This document shows, piece after piece, positions 24,621 through 36,651 of a stretch of 64,000 bases of DNA. A program made the translations under genes and the position numbers. How positions within the stretch are numbered: position 1 is the stretch's first letter; the number at the start of each line of letters is the position of its first letter. The notes below the pieces were generated by a model. It was not told the DNA's origin, made no database searches, and saw nothing but the letters and a program-made list of their open reading frames with translations. Where the stretch lies: contig VJWN01000010.1 of the NCBI GenBank assembly GCA_007644065.1, forward strand, positions 558,001 through 622,000, written 5' to 3'. The DNA comes from Margaritispora aquatica (taxonomy: Eukaryota; Ascomycota; Leotiomycetes; Helotiales; Discinellaceae).

Positions 24621-24833
24621 AACAGACACCACCAACAACAAAAACCAACACTAATCTCTTCGAGCTCGCCTCGCTTATTTCTGCCAATCAATAAACCAAG
24701 AGCAAGGCAAAAGTAGCACTTCTCGACGATTAATGCTTAATGCATTGCGCTGTCGTCGCTTTCACATCTGAGATACAATTTGATTTTCCAGTTCAAGGTA
24801 CTCCTCGCAGCGCGAAATCTAATTCACCCTCGA

Positions 24834-26195
24834 ATGATAAGGCTGACACCTTCTCCCACCAGAATCGAGTCCTTCCAAGCAAGACCTCAATCGAACATCA
24901 ACAATATTGAAGAGTGTTCTCCCTCACCCCACCTAAGCCTCTCAGAACTCTCTTTCGCTGGTCCTACAATGGATTTTCCAAAGTTCAAAGAGCTTCCACT
25001 GGAGCTGCGTCTCAAGATCTGGAAACTTGCCATTCCAGCTCGCATCGTACGCATCCACCATATGGAGCCTCTTCCAAACCCCGTCGGAGACCCAACCCGA
25101 CGCAACATAGAGGAGAGCCTCCCCTCCCTTCTCTCAACCTGTTACGAGTCCCGCAACTGCGCCCTGAAGATCTATACCTCCACCTTCCCCACCCCAAATT
25201 TTGCACCATTGCAATGGCACCTCAAGAGCAAGCATGAAAACTATGACGACTGCTCGCAGACTGTTGCGCGCAGAGCAGCTGCTGCACTTCTTCCCAATGT
25301 TTTTGGCTCCGGAGCATTACTCACTGCGGTCATTCGGGCCGTGGAGAATTACATGAATTCCGCACCCTACGCCTGGCAAACTGTGCAGTTCGCCCAGTAC
25401 GCAACGCAATACTGCAAGCCCAAGGGTACCATCATGCCAGATTTCTTCTCACCAGAGCACGATATCATTCTCTTCCACATCGGATATAGATACGGACTGT
25501 CCGCTTTCCTGAAAGGAGTTTTGTCACCAAGAGATGCTATTGCAGGTCAAATCCGCAGCCTAGCAGTTGATGTTGACCTTTTGGCCAAGCAACTACCCGG
25601 GTGGGGCAAGACTTGGTTGGAATACAACAGTGCCGTTTCTTACAAGAATCTCGCTGGCGTCCAAGAACTGTGGCTTCTTTGCCGACTTGATCGCGAAGTC
25701 ATGCATATCACACTCAACTCAGACGGCACCCAGGATCCAGGCTACTGGACTTTCTCTCCTTCTCTGAACAATGCCACCTCAGAGGAGCTCATGGATGTCG
25801 TTAATAGGTACCATGGTCGCCAGAACTTCGTCCCCGTGACATGGAAGATCGTGGTTTCCGTTCCTCCTCCAAGACCCGTCTCAAAGTCCAACAATCAAAA
25901 CAATAACAAGTCCAAGGTCAAGATCAAGAAACTCAACTTCTGCGAGCTGGTAAAGAAGTACTGGAAGCCTGATCCCGTGTTCTGGGAAGCTGATAAACGT
26001 CGCATCTTGATGGGCAAGAATATTTCCGCAACGTGGTGGGAAGCCAACCGCTACGCATCGCGGAACGCCAAATTGAAAAGCGAGGAATTGTGCAATAGGG
26101 CGCTCACACTTCCCGTTGAAATTGAGGGCAGTGCTGGAGTATGGCTTGGAATTAGCAAGCGTTCAAAGGCTTCAAGCTTCGATTCTTTGACTTGA
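24834..26195 (+). CDS. 2EXR-domain protein (fungal, function unknown)
   Basis: A single-exon protein of 453 residues if ATG 24834 is used, or 408 from ATG 24969 (MDFPKFKELP). The conserved 2EXR opening is plain: FKELPLELRLKIWKLAIPAR, then RIVRI, LPSLLSTCYESRNCALKIY, and later PEHDIILFHIG. These proteins form a large expanded family in filamentous ascomycetes and have no known biochemical role. The remainder contains a K/N-rich loop (SKSNNQNNNKSKVKIKK) and a C-terminal segment with WWEANRYASRNAK. No signal peptide or membrane segment is seen. The upstream repeat array makes it a plausible accessory gene. The second ATG gives the family-typical N-terminus, so the start is uncertain. Confidence 0.8.
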   Translation: MIRLTPSPTRIESFQARPQSNINNIEECSPSPHLSLSELSFAGPTMDFPKFKELPLELRLKIWKLAIPARIVRIHHMEPLPNPVGDPTRRNIEESLPSLLSTCYESRNCALKIYTSTFPTPNFAPLQWHLKSKHENYDDCSQTVARRAAAALLPNVFGSGALLTAVIRAVENYMNSAPYAWQTVQFAQYATQYCKPKGTIMPDFFSPEHDIILFHIGYRYGLSAFLKGVLSPRDAIAGQIRSLAVDVDLLAKQLPGWGKTWLEYNSAVSYKNLAGVQELWLLCRLDREVMHITLNSDGTQDPGYWTFSPSLNNATSEELMDVVNRYHGRQNFVPVTWKIVVSVPPPRPVSKSNNQNNNKSKVKIKKLNFCELVKKYWKPDPVFWEADKRRILMGKNISATWWEANRYASRNAKLKSEELCNRALTLPVEIEGSAGVWLGISKRSKASSFDSLT

Positions 26196-26802
26196 TGGTA
26201 TCTGGGCTCATTTGGGCGGCACATCTGCATAGGAAGGAGCATTGAACCTAAATTACCTAGAGTTCTTTGTCAGTTCTGGCATTGCGGTTTGTGCTCAGAA
26301 GGGTGGCGTACCAACCTTATTCAATATTCGGTTGCAGCTGTCCTATCATTCTGGGGTTGGGAAACGATGAAGGTGAGGGGCACCATGGCCTCAAACACCA
26401 AACATCATATCGAATTGGTGACGTACATACTTAGGACACAATGAAAACCAATAAACTGCGCATGATTCACTGTCCAACGCCTTAGCAGAGATGGAGATGG
26501 TAAGGAATACAATCACAAAAATAGCACAGACCTGATAATTTTGAAATTTCTTGTAATAATGTAGTTGTGAAAATATTCGTACTCTATTTCAACGAGTGCT
26601 CCGGTAACTCAATCAAAACAGCCCAAGAAGCACTGCTAAAAATGGTATCCCTATGCTTGAAAACAGCAGCCTAAAACGCCAATCCGTTATTAAAGACTGA
26701 ACGCCATCCGTCCTATCTCTATCTAGGCCTAATGGCCACAAAGTACAATATTCAAACAAGGCATCGTATCCAGACACGAATCTTTCCAATACCGAAAGCT
26801 AT
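26196..26802. other. Convergent 3' intergenic region
   Basis: 607 bp between the stop codons of the 2EXR gene (+) and the Mps1 gene (-). It should hold both 3' UTRs. No gene or notable structure was seen. Confidence 0.6.
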
Positions 26803-29392
26803 CTAAAGTTGTTCTCCCTCCGCCATTTTCTTCCTGAGCCTATCAAAATACCCCTGTGGCCAGATCTTCAACAGTTCCGCATCTGTCGGCGTGCGATCCT
26901 TACACTTAGCTACAACGTTAAGCAGGATTCGGCCCAGCAGCTCCTCTGTGATGGGGAGCGCCCCCTCGGGCAACTCCACAGGACCTAAAAACGGATCTCG
27001 TTCATCTAGAAGCTCTGTCGCTGAGGGACGCTGGAATTGGTCTCTGTTCAAGCACTTTCTCATCGTCTTTATGAGCGCTGCTGGTACGGGAACATTGCCT
27101 ACACCTAGCGCAGGGTAATCAATTTCGTACTTGAAATTTATGATGGCTTGACAGCGATGCATCTGGTTTGGTATATGTGCGAAAGGAGCGCGGCCATACA
27201 CCATTTGGTATAAAATACATCCTAAACTCCAAATATCGCTTGGTTTGCCGAGTTTCATGAGCTTAGGTTCATTCGGTATCCTGCCGCGAGCGTCAGGTTT
27301 GGCATTCGAATCCATAAGTGATTCCGGAGACATGTAATTTGGCGTGCCGATTTGAGTTTCTCGGTGTACATTGACCGTCTCGTCCGTCTGAATTGCGTTT
27401 GCAATTCCAAAATCGATGAGTTTCAAACGTCCTTGAACGAGAACGAAGTTATGCGGCTTGAGATCCGAGTGTACAATATCGTGTTCGTGTATAGCTTGAA
27501 GACATTCAAGCATTTCTTTCCAGTAATGTCGAACAAAACTTGGGTCGAACTTCGAATTCTCGGATTTAATCCTTATTTCCAAGATCTTGTTCATGTCCAA
27601 TTCACCCATTTCCATCAACTATTGGATGTTAGCTGAATAATCCCATGCTTTCAGCAGTAGCACTTACAACACTCAAGGTTCCTTTCTCCTCGTTCAGTTC
27701 ATAGTCATAAAGACGAATAACTCTTTCCACACCCTCCAGCTTCTTCAATAAATCGATCTCGCCCTTGAATCCCCGAACTGTTGTCTCATCCGCATCATCC
27801 AGCGAGACTCGCTTCAAGGCGAAAAATTTAGAATTTTCCGCCATGACACGGTATACACGAGAACTTCCACCCCGTCCGATACAGTCAAGCCTTGTAAAGT
27901 ATTTTCCATTGACTTTTAATGCATTTCTCTTCTTATTGGCATTAGACGCTGTCGCAGCACCACCAGTGCTTGTGGCAGCGTCCAAAATTGACATTTTCGG
28001 TGGCGGTGGAGCAGGTCTTCGTGGTGTGTTCTGACTCCGAACTGCTAATGGCTGTCTTTTCGATGGTGTCAAATCGTGAGGCGCCTCAATTTGCACACTG
28101 GCTGGTCGGACAGGTACTTTCTCAAGTTTATCTAGGTGGATCAAAGGCGCTTGCTTATTCTTCTTAAAGGTTGGCGGAGCGTCATTCTCTTGATCATGAG
28201 CTGAGGGCAAATCTGGCCGTGGGGCAGGAAGCTTGAAAATTGGGTGAGCTGGATTTGATGACACACTCGATTGTACTGATGTCGGCTTAAGTGCGCTGGA
28301 GAGAGTTGGTGGGGGTGGTGACTTCGATCTCAATACAGAATTGAGTACCTCTTTTGAGCTGATGGGACTTCCAGACGCATATCGTCCGTAAGTAGAGGCA
28401 TAGTAAGGTTCTGCTTCCTTATTTTCCTCTTGACTTGATCCTAAATCCCGATCTTGAGAGCCATATGCATCTGATTCTTGACTTTGAGGTTCTTGACTAG
28501 AAGGTGCCAAGTCCAATGCATCTCCACGTTCTTCTGCCGGATCTTGTTCATCTTCACTTATCCGTCGTCTACCACGTCGAGCTGGTCCTTTTATGAATGC
28601 CCCAGTTACCTTGCCAACACCTTTGATGCGCATAGAGCTTTGCAGACCCGGTTCCTCGCCGTATCGTGTGCGTCCAATTGTCGAGGCGCCATATCTCGAC
28701 ACACTTCCTTGACTCGTCGCAAATTGTGACCTTGCTGCCGTAGAAGGATAGTCCTGGCCGTCAATTGCTACCTCTTCTTCTTCGTGCCTAGGTTCTGATC
28801 TGTGTGACCTTCCCGATGATCCCGTTGATCTGCCCAAGTCTAGACTGGTTCTTGGCAACCGAACAATCCTTGGAGCTGGCGCAGGAGTATTAAGATCCAG
28901 CGGACTTTCTTGCCTTACAGCTTCCACTTCAACTGACTTGGGGGATACTGTAGCCAGGGGCTTAGATCTCCTAAATGTTGAGGATCCGGGAGTAGTGCTT
29001 AATCGGACAACTCTTCGAGGATATGGGCTGTGTGCTTTGTTTCCTGTGGGCGAGATCCTATCTTGGCTCCCAGCTTTGAATTGATACACGCCATTCGTCT
29101 CTGGCTCGGGCGTTACTCGCGATTGCCTCGGGGGACTCTGTTCAATAGAAGGCGTGGGATCATTGAGTAATGCATTTGTGATGGCCGAGAATCTCATCAC
29201 CGGTACAGGAATCTCTTCATCGGAGCTATCGTTAAGTGAATACGTCCGCGCATGAGTCGGAACCGGAACTGAACTCTTACGATTTGCCTGCGATCGTGAC
29301 AGCGGTTGTCTATACATTTGCCTGTTGGAAGGTCGTCTTGAAAGCGATGCGAAATGAGACGAGCCCATTGGAGTTGGTGATGCTGTTGCCAT
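26803..29392 (-). CDS. mps1: Monopolar spindle kinase Mps1/Mph1 (TTK family)
   Basis: Dual-specificity protein kinase of the spindle assembly checkpoint, acting at kinetochores and, in yeast, in spindle-pole duplication (family knowledge). Predicted 846 residues in exons 29392-27668 and 27618-26803. The 49-nt intron (GTAAGT...CCAATAG) falls within the kinase N-lobe. Residues 1-490 are disordered and S/P/R-rich. The kinase domain covers about 497-790: glycine loop IGRGGSSRVYRV (about 505-516), ATP lysine in FALKRV (about K527), catalytic loop HSDLKPHNF (H625-S-D627, with Ser replacing the usual Arg of HRD as in other TTK kinases), DFG at 644-646, and activation segment TQIGTPNYMSPES. A short conserved C-terminal extension follows. 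It is divergent from the GDSL gene, with 409 bp between start codons. Confidence 0.95.
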
Positions 29393-29801
29393 TTTTGGAG
29401 GATATTAATGTGGGGGGGCGAAAGTTGTCGTTATGATGTATTACCGCGTTTTATTTCGTATTTCCATATCCAAATCCAACTTCAGCAAAGCAATGGATCA
29501 ATTGCACGTCGTGAGTGAGGATTATCGCGTTTACGAATTCTATCATCGTGGAGGGCGAGAATGTTTTCGAGTTTCCAAGCTGGTTGGCGGGGTGATAGAG
29601 ATATCCTTGATCCTTGAAATGCTCGAGCCGAGTTTCCGCAAACACTCGGTTACCTATCTCACCTCAAAGATCACGGGATTGTGAAACAGCTAGATTCTGG
29701 TGATGAGTGTTACTAACTGACTGTCTTTTTCATAAAGAGCGTCGCTCGATACTTCAAAAACATATCCAATATCCAATATCCAATATTCTTTACTAAAAAC
29801 T
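29393..29801. promoter_or_regulatory. Divergent promoter region of mps1 and the GDSL esterase gene
   Basis: 409 bp between two head-to-head start codons. A short direct repeat (atatccaatatccaatatccaatatt) lies just before the esterase ATG and contains CCAAT twice on the plus strand. CCAAT is the core of HAP-complex sites, but no binding evidence exists here. Confidence 0.45.
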
Positions 29802-30649
29802 ATGCTGGTGTTGAAATCCCTCCATATACTTTGCTTTGGAGACAGTCTTACAGCGGGTTACTCCAAATCCGGAGCTCTGTACCATCCATATGCAATAGCT
29901 CTGAAGTCATCACTGGAAATCGCCCTGCCATCGACAATAATCACACTCGATGTTGAAGGGCTGCCTGGAGACCAGGTAATAAGTCCTCCAGGTGGGTTTC
30001 TGCCTCGCATGGATATCTTATGTAACTCATCTTTACCTGCTGATATTCATATTGCTTACCCTCGTTAGATGAAGCAAACCACTCCAAGTATGCGTACGAC
30101 TTTGCCATTATCCTTGGCGGTACCAACGATCTTAGTATGTCTAGTCTATCTAAGCCCATTTTTCAGTCTCTATGCAAAGTCTGGGATATACCGCTTCAGA
30201 ATGGAACTAAAGTCCTTGCCTTGACGGTACCAGAAAGTGGTGATGCGCCAGCACTAACTGTCAGGCGGAGAGATGCCCTGAATGCACTCATTCTCAAGAA
30301 GGAGGCTGCAGATTTGTGAGCTTCCCACAAGGCAATCAATTTGGCACAAGGGTTCTGCTGACTGTCACTTAGCTACACATTTGACCTTCACACTGCTGTG
30401 CCATACTTTGCCATGCCAGAAAATGAACGGAAGGAAATATGGGATGATACTGTACATTTTACAGCCAAGGGGTACGATCGCATCGGAAGACTGCTTGCAA
30501 GGCAAATCCTTGATATCTTAGACTCCGCACCCAAAAGTGAAGTGGAAGGCGAGACCAAGCAAGAGCTCAAGAAAAGAGAACAAATAGAGGAGAGAAATTT
30601 TGTAAGAGACTCAAGAAGATTACTTAGAAGTGGCAGGGTGTTAGGATAA
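29802..30649 (+). CDS. SGNH/GDSL-family esterase or lipase
   Basis: A small intracellular-looking hydrolase, predicted 247 residues, in exons 29802-30021, 30069-30315 and 30373-30649 (introns 47 and 57 nt, both GT-AG). All SGNH blocks are visible: block I CFGDSLTAGY with catalytic Ser about residue 15, a Gly in block II (VEGLPGDQV), Asn in block III (ILGGTNDLS), and block V WDDTVHFTAKGYD with the Asp-x-x-His pair at about D181/H184. The C-terminal 50 residues are strongly charged (EGETKQELKKREQIEER). There is no signal peptide, so secretion is unlikely. The substrate cannot be told from sequence. It is convergent with the CSN4 gene, with 196 bp between the ends. Confidence 0.9.
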
Positions 30650-30845
30650 GAGATGTTGTAAAACATTTCAATGTTTGCAAGTCGAGCTGCATGCTCCATT
30701 CATGATTTTGTTCTACCAGCTCGTTACCCTTAGGCATGTGATATCATTTCTTCGTAACGCCATTGCAATGATGCCAGTATGACCCTTCACATCTATACAT
30801 ATCCATTCAAACGCCATGTCAACCATTATCGTTAGAAAGTAATTA

Positions 30846-32145
30846 TCAAACTACCAAGTTTGCGGCCACAAAGTCCTAAGACACAAGTTAGCGGAGTTAC
30901 AAATATAGAAGGCGGGATGCCTACAGGATACACAAGTTGGAGTTCAGAAGTGACTTTCTCGACTTCTTCTGCCAATCCTTGCACATTTGCATCCCACTGC
31001 TTCAACTCCTTGCCAACGATCCCATCTGCTCGACCACTTCCTGTCTCGCCAGTAGCTTCACCTCCCTCAAACCAGATAACTCTCTCAATCTGGTCAATTC
31101 TGCCCACCAAACGTCCCTGTTCAATCATCCTAGCTGTAACCTCTTCGGCCTTGTCTTCGTCTAGTCCCAACAACAGAGCGAGGGCATCGAATCTGATGTT
31201 GTTGTAAAGTCTTGATGCAGCTCGCAAGTTGTGTTCCATGACTGCCTTGGCCAATACCGTGCTGCCATCCGAGGTCTTCGCAAGCTGATGTGGAGATAGC
31301 TTTTCCGCAAAGTTTTTGACTTCTTGTGTATTCAGCAGTCTATCCAAGAACATTTTTTCCAAAATGCTATATTCCTCCAAGGTATGCGACCGCTCGTCCT
31401 TGTAGAGGCGACCCAAGGCACGACTTCTCGCAGGACCAGCGGGAGCCAATACCGCACACTTAATTGATGCACTTAGTGTAAGGAGTCGCTCCTCCTCTGC
31501 AACGACTGGTAACATACTGATCTCGTGGTATCCAGAAGAAGCAGCTAGAAAGTTGCGGTTGGCATCCTGGATACGCGCCTGACAGAGGTTAAAGTGCAGG
31601 TTGGTTTGCGAATTGTTGACTGTGTATATTAAATTCTTTGCTTTATTCAGATACTGCTCGGCAAGTGTAGTATCATCAACTTCCAAATAGTTTCTCGTAA
31701 TACGAATCCAGATGTCGACTTTGTCTTCATTGGTGACCTTTCGCTGCTGACTTTCTAGTGGTATTCCGGCAAGAATCTTTGCAGATGCGAGAAAGTCGTC
31801 ATCTTCTTCGTAAGCCGATGCCATAAGGTCCCTGATTTGCGCATTCTGTTCTTCGTAGGAGGAGGACTGAGACTGGAAGATGTTGAGAGCATGCTCGCCG
31901 ACTTCGATCTTTGTGTCGTTGCTTTTGACCAATTTGAGATTCTCCACAAACGACGCAGCAAGTGACCGGCTGACCACAATACCTAGAGAATCTGCAAATA
32001 TAGCATCAATTATGATTGTCAGGTCTTTGGTGAGATTGGCAGGGCTAGAAGACAATGACTCCTTGATAATAGCTGCATAGCCTTGTTGTTTATCAGATGA
32101 TGATGCAACCTGCTTTAGAGCTTGTGCTATCTTCGGCGTCGCCAT
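30846..32145 (-). CDS. csn4: COP9 signalosome subunit 4
   Basis: PCI-domain subunit of the COP9 signalosome, which removes Nedd8 from cullin-RING ubiquitin ligases; in filamentous fungi the complex is needed for development (family knowledge). The predicted 413 residues begin at ATG 32145 (MATPKIAQALKQ); the open frame extends upstream only through a non-ATG codon. The helical-repeat N-terminus has DIWIRITRNYLEVDDTTLAEQ and NFNLCQAR-like helices (LHFNLCQARIQDANRNF). The PCI region spans about residues 250-370 (LKTSDG-type HQLAKTSDGSTVLAKAVMEH; RFDALALLLGLDEDKAEE; RIDQIERVIWFE). A 58-nt intron at 30876-30933 (donor GTGTAT, branch CTAAC) replaces an unlikely read-through tail with the family-typical end DFVAANLVV. 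Reading without it gives a 38-residue tail unlike CSN4. Confidence 0.93.
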
Positions 32146-34925
32146 TATGTCGAGTTCCGGAAATATTGTCACCGATATGGAGTTATGCAAGCTTGACGGA
32201 TTCGCAGAGAAGTCAAGCTTGAGCTGATGAGGCTGAGAATTATGGTGGGATGCGATCGCGGGGAGAGCTTGAATGGAGTTTAGGCAGTAACGCTAGGCTC
32301 TCGCTAATCATCCCTGCAGATCAGGTGTATGCTGGGCTGTTTGGGGATTTGAAAATTATTTATTTTCGACAGCTTGCACTTCTCAAATCTCAAGCTGATC
32401 TTCATCTTGAATTCTGTTACTATCGCCATACTATATAGAGAAGCATATTCAACTCATGTTTCATATACTTCGACTTCGGCACAGACATTTTACAATTTTG
32501 CACGTACAAAACACTTATAAAATCTCCAAACTGAGAGGCACTCAAACATAGAAATAGATTATAGGGTTCTAGTAAGTATACAAAATGCATTATGCAGTGA
32601 AGTTATTCAAGCCAGCTTAGGCCAAAATTGCCTATCAACTGATCTCAGTGAAGTGTTTGGTGGCTGCTCCTTTATCAACGACGACCTTGGCAATCTTCAT
32701 TCATACACTGCTAAATTCTTTGACCGACTGGAATATATCAGCTCCATAACACCAATAGCTAGATATCATTGACTTTTTAATACCTGATAGAACGTACAGG
32801 TACTTCATTATGATTTCCCAGAGCTTTAGCAGATGGTGTGAGTAACCTCATTAGATTTGACACACTTCACTGTTGCAACATGAGATAGGAGAGGATGAAG
32901 AAGTCTACAAAGCAGAAGAAGTAGACCTATAAATGTAAACGTGGTGTCTAAAAATAATACGCCCTCAATGTGGAGTCATCACTGTCGGTTAGCCATCTAT
33001 AGATCTCTATCCGACAGGACGGAAGCAGATAAATATAGTTATTCAGCTTAAAATGCCTTTCGAAACCAAGGTGCTAAATCTGTGAGACTCTAGGTACCAT
33101 CAATGTGTTCCAGAAACCCTAATTTCTAGCTTTAGGGTACCGCTGGCTACGGTTAAAGCTGCTACTATTGCTACTGTTGCTCTTGCATGAACAGATATTC
33201 GAGCAGTGTTCAATTATCTTAAGCACGAACAATCAATTTGCAGCTATCTTTTCTGTGTGTATATCCTTGGTTCTCCTACCATATACGACTCTCCTACAAA
33301 CATTTTTCATCTGGCTATAATTTTGTCAGCTACAGCAGATTAATACAGATCTCTACTTCGTCTGCAAGCGCGATCATACATCTTCTTCTCTCAAACATAA
33401 ATAAATTTCACCCATGGAGAGACTTCCTGTGAGTTGGCAGACGGGATGGGACATGGAGTGTCGGGGCCAATGCGAGGAAAGTTTTGGTCCCCTCAAGGCT
33501 CATTCCTAAAGAGTACACATCCCTGCAAAGCCCAGTCTTCAGTTACTGGGCAAGAATCAGAGATGTCCCAGCGGGGGCACTAGTTCGGGTGTTGGCTGCG
33601 TGCAAGCAGTTGAGGTGAGCCTTTCGCTTAATTTGATTTCATTGGCATGTAACGGCCTGCACCTGGATGATCAGACAACGACTGATGATTACCAGGACGG
33701 TAAAACTTTCTCGCTTTTGGTTGACAACTGACCCAACTGTTATCCCCCATTGTATAAAAACTCGTGGTGTTCTTGCCATACCTACGACGCTTGTCGAGTC
33801 AAGTCCACAATTAACCTGGTACCGTTCCTCTGCGCCTTAGTCTATTCCAAAGGCATCCATGTCGCCACCTACCAGCTTGTTTGCTTCAGATTGCCCATTG
33901 CCCCTGGGAAAATGCATGCCCAGCCCAGCGACGGCAACAGAGAGACTTGGTGCCTTTGTATCCCAAAATTGCGTACTGGTTGAGTAAACTCGAAAAACTC
34001 GAGACTTTATAGTTGATCGGCTGCACTTGGTTCCAGCTTGATCGGACGAGGGTTCTGCTATACGAAAACGGAAATCTCAGTCCCCAGCATACAGACACAA
34101 CGCGTGAATATTTCATTAATGAGAGCAGCCTTGATAGAACGACGGAAGATATGTGTGATGTGAAAACTAAGTGCCCGAGCTGGAAAATGGTGAATTTTTC
34201 AAATTGCCGGGTGCGAGACCCGAAGCAGATGCGCAATAGAAGAAATACCTCTCAATTGATAGAAAAAAACCGAGAGATGTGACGACTTCAATGGGGTAAA
34301 TGGGGTATCGTAAAGGCAATTTAATTATAAAGGTGCTCTTCAAACCTCACCACCTACTCGCCTTCAACTTTAGCTTGGACTGAAGGAGAAATTTTACCTG
34401 CACAAGAAGGGCAAAGGGAATAAATCTAAGTTACCAAGGTCCTTTTGACTTGAATTATAGTAGTGAACTTCTTTCAGCTTCACTGTGAAGTAAACTCTGG
34501 CAGGAAATGTGTGCAAGCGAAATAGAGGAGATCCCAGTCTTACCTGTCTAGGCACATTAATTTGATGTAAAGCCTAACTGCCTAGTATTATCATTCTTGC
34601 AGAAACAGAATTACAAGCTCGTTGCATATCAGTAGCTGCAATACTGTCGGGCTGCTTGATTGAGATAACACATATTTAGCTCAAACCAGACTTTTGGGGT
34701 TGTAGGGAGGTTCATTCTCTATTCCAATTATTGTCTCGAAGTTTGCTTCATCGTTCTATTTGATGGTAGTCGCTGCTCAGGAGACCGCCCTCCAGGCATC
34801 CTTTGAATGTCGATAACACCGTAAAATGCTCAATATCCATCGCGCCACCGAAACGCCTTGGTCATAATGCAATCCCGTCCATTATAATACTGTCCCCATC
34901 ATACAATCTCTCGTGCCAGCTGAGT
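32146..34925. other. Intergenic region between csn4 and the TFIIF beta gene
   Basis: 2.8 kb. The csn4 promoter should lie at the left end and the 3' UTR of the TFIIF beta gene at the right end. Scattered frames of 60-116 codons occur on both strands without domains or credible splice partners. I saw no tRNA-like B box, repeat family or other structure. Confidence 0.5.
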
Positions 34926-36215
34926 TTAAGAGACCACATCCTCGAACTTCACGTCCTCGTCATCTCCATCTTCACCATCAGCCATGTCACTATCCTCATC
35001 ACCACCAGCTCCCTCGGCATTGGGGGCACTCTCTTCCTCAACTGCATAACCGGACAATGATTGATAACCCTGAGTCAGGGACCACATCGATGCGAAACGT
35101 CCACTTTTGGCCAACACCGCGCACTGTTCCAGTGTTTCCCTGAGGTAGGACTCTGGTTGTTGGAGCTTGGCACGGAAAGCTTTCATAGACCAGTACTTGT
35201 ACTGCTTGAAGCATGCGAAAATTGCATCGAATAACTGATCTTGAGGCATACGTGCAAACTTCAACTTCTGCTTTTGCTTCTCTTTCTGTTCCCGAGCTGC
35301 AAGAGCAGGATTCTTGGTGCGCTAGAAAACATTAGTGGACGTGGGCAATATCAAAGGAAGATTCTTACAATAAAGTCCTTGAAGGTATTGGACGCGCCTG
35401 TCGTACCCGGTTGGATGTATCCTGCTCCTGTGACTCCTGGGTCCTCGGAAATATATTTAGTGTGTCTCTTGGGCTGCATTGCTGCAAATGTCCTCTGAGT
35501 TAAGATTTTCCGGGATTCCTGGTTGTCGACTGCGATGCAATTCACTTCGTGGGCGACCCTGGCTTGGAGAGTCGTACGTTCTGGAGTGTGTTAGCCAAGA
35601 AGCTACCTGTCTAGTAAGTACATTTACTAACTGGGTATAGCCTTTCTGAAATATGGTTGAAAGCGCTTATTTGGATCAAATCTCTCCTTGGAAGGGCCCT
35701 TTTCCTTGTCGTTTTTCGCTCGCGAGAGTCTCGATGGCATATTAGCACTGGCAAGATCAAACTTCTGCTTAGAGCGCGACTTGAATCCTGGCAGGTCTTG
35801 TTCCGAAAAGACAAAAGTATTATCCACGCGCTCATTAGTGACGTCGAGTATGTATTCCTTTGGTACGGACTGATGTTGAGCAATGTTTGCATGCAACATC
35901 ATGGCCAGAGTTGTCTATGTCCGACGTCAGTAACGCCCGTCACACTCAAGGTAAATAATGCTGTACCTTCGTAGAGCCATCCGGCATGATGTTGTTGCTC
36001 TGTCGGACTGTTCCAATCTGGATCTCAGCATCATCATCCAACGCGGCCCACGCATCCCACAAATATTTAGGAAGCTTCGCGAGATAGGCTTTTTCGAAAT
36101 CCGGATTCACGTTAAATTCAAGATCTCCTGCGTCTTCATACACATCCTCATCATCCAAGCCTGCTGGTGATGCGCCTGGTCCATCAGGATCCTGCTTGAC
36201 CTTTACATCTTCCAT
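34926..36215 (-). CDS. tfg2: Transcription initiation factor TFIIF beta subunit (RAP30/Tfg2)
   Basis: General RNA polymerase II factor that recruits polymerase to the preinitiation complex, partner of TFIIF alpha. Predicted 379 residues in exons 36215-35967, 35914-35632, 35580-35369 and 35321-34926, with introns of 52, 51 and 47 nt. The N-terminal dimerisation domain is recognisable from YLAKLPKYLWDAWAALDDD and AEIQIGTVRQ, then VPKEYILDVTNERVDNTFVF. The linker region has KRTTLQARVAHEVNC. The C-terminal winged helix runs from RMPQDQLFDAIFACFKQYKY to KSGRFASMWSL. The tail is acidic (DSDMADGEDGDDEDVKFED). All four exons are needed to give a complete family-like chain. It is divergent from the CCCH gene. 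Confidence 0.95.
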
Positions 36216-36651
36216 TTTTGTGATACGTAGAGTTTATCGCGACGTCTCCATATAGAGCAGGCTGCGATCGCAGAGTGCAGAGTGTGGTTCTGCACAGTTT
36301 GGCCTTCTATTCTTTGTTTCCTTTGTAAATGTCGTCGCCTTGTGAGGCTCTTGAGCTAGCTGCAGGTTTATAGGTGCTTTGAGGCTTTGAGGCTGTGAGA
36401 GCTTGAGCCTTAAAATTCCGGGGGAAGAACGGAGAGTCGAGGCAAGGATTAGGTGGGGGGAAGCCCCGAAAGACGCTAATGAATCACGCCAATCCAAATT
36501 CGGTTTCAAATTCACAACCACTTCGTCGGTCGCCACATCAGATCTTCAACCACAAACGCAAACACAACCATAACCGCCTCCTCAATCTTCTCATTCTCTA
36601 CAACATACTCTGTAGCTTGCTACTGACTACTAATACTAGGAAGCACTTAAC
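36216..36651. promoter_or_regulatory. Divergent promoter of tfg2 and the CCCH zinc-finger gene
   Basis: 436 bp separate the two start codons. The plus-strand half before 36652 is rich in A and C (leader-like), as is usual for fungal 5' UTRs. No specific factor site is called. Confidence 0.45.

Noticed and set aside
24372..24716. 114-codon plus-strand frame through the tandem array
   Set aside because: Its internal similarity comes from the DNA repeat (unit near 78 bp). It has no domain, and its codons follow the array rather than a protein.
30135..30166. Intron-like GTATGT...TTTTTCAG inside the GDSL esterase gene
   Set aside because: It is only 32 nt, below the usable intron size here, and removing it would delete residues between block III and the next conserved strand.
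30832..30933. Read-through C-terminus of CSN4
   Set aside because: The 38-residue tail is unlike the family; splicing the 58-nt intron gives the conserved DFVAAN end.
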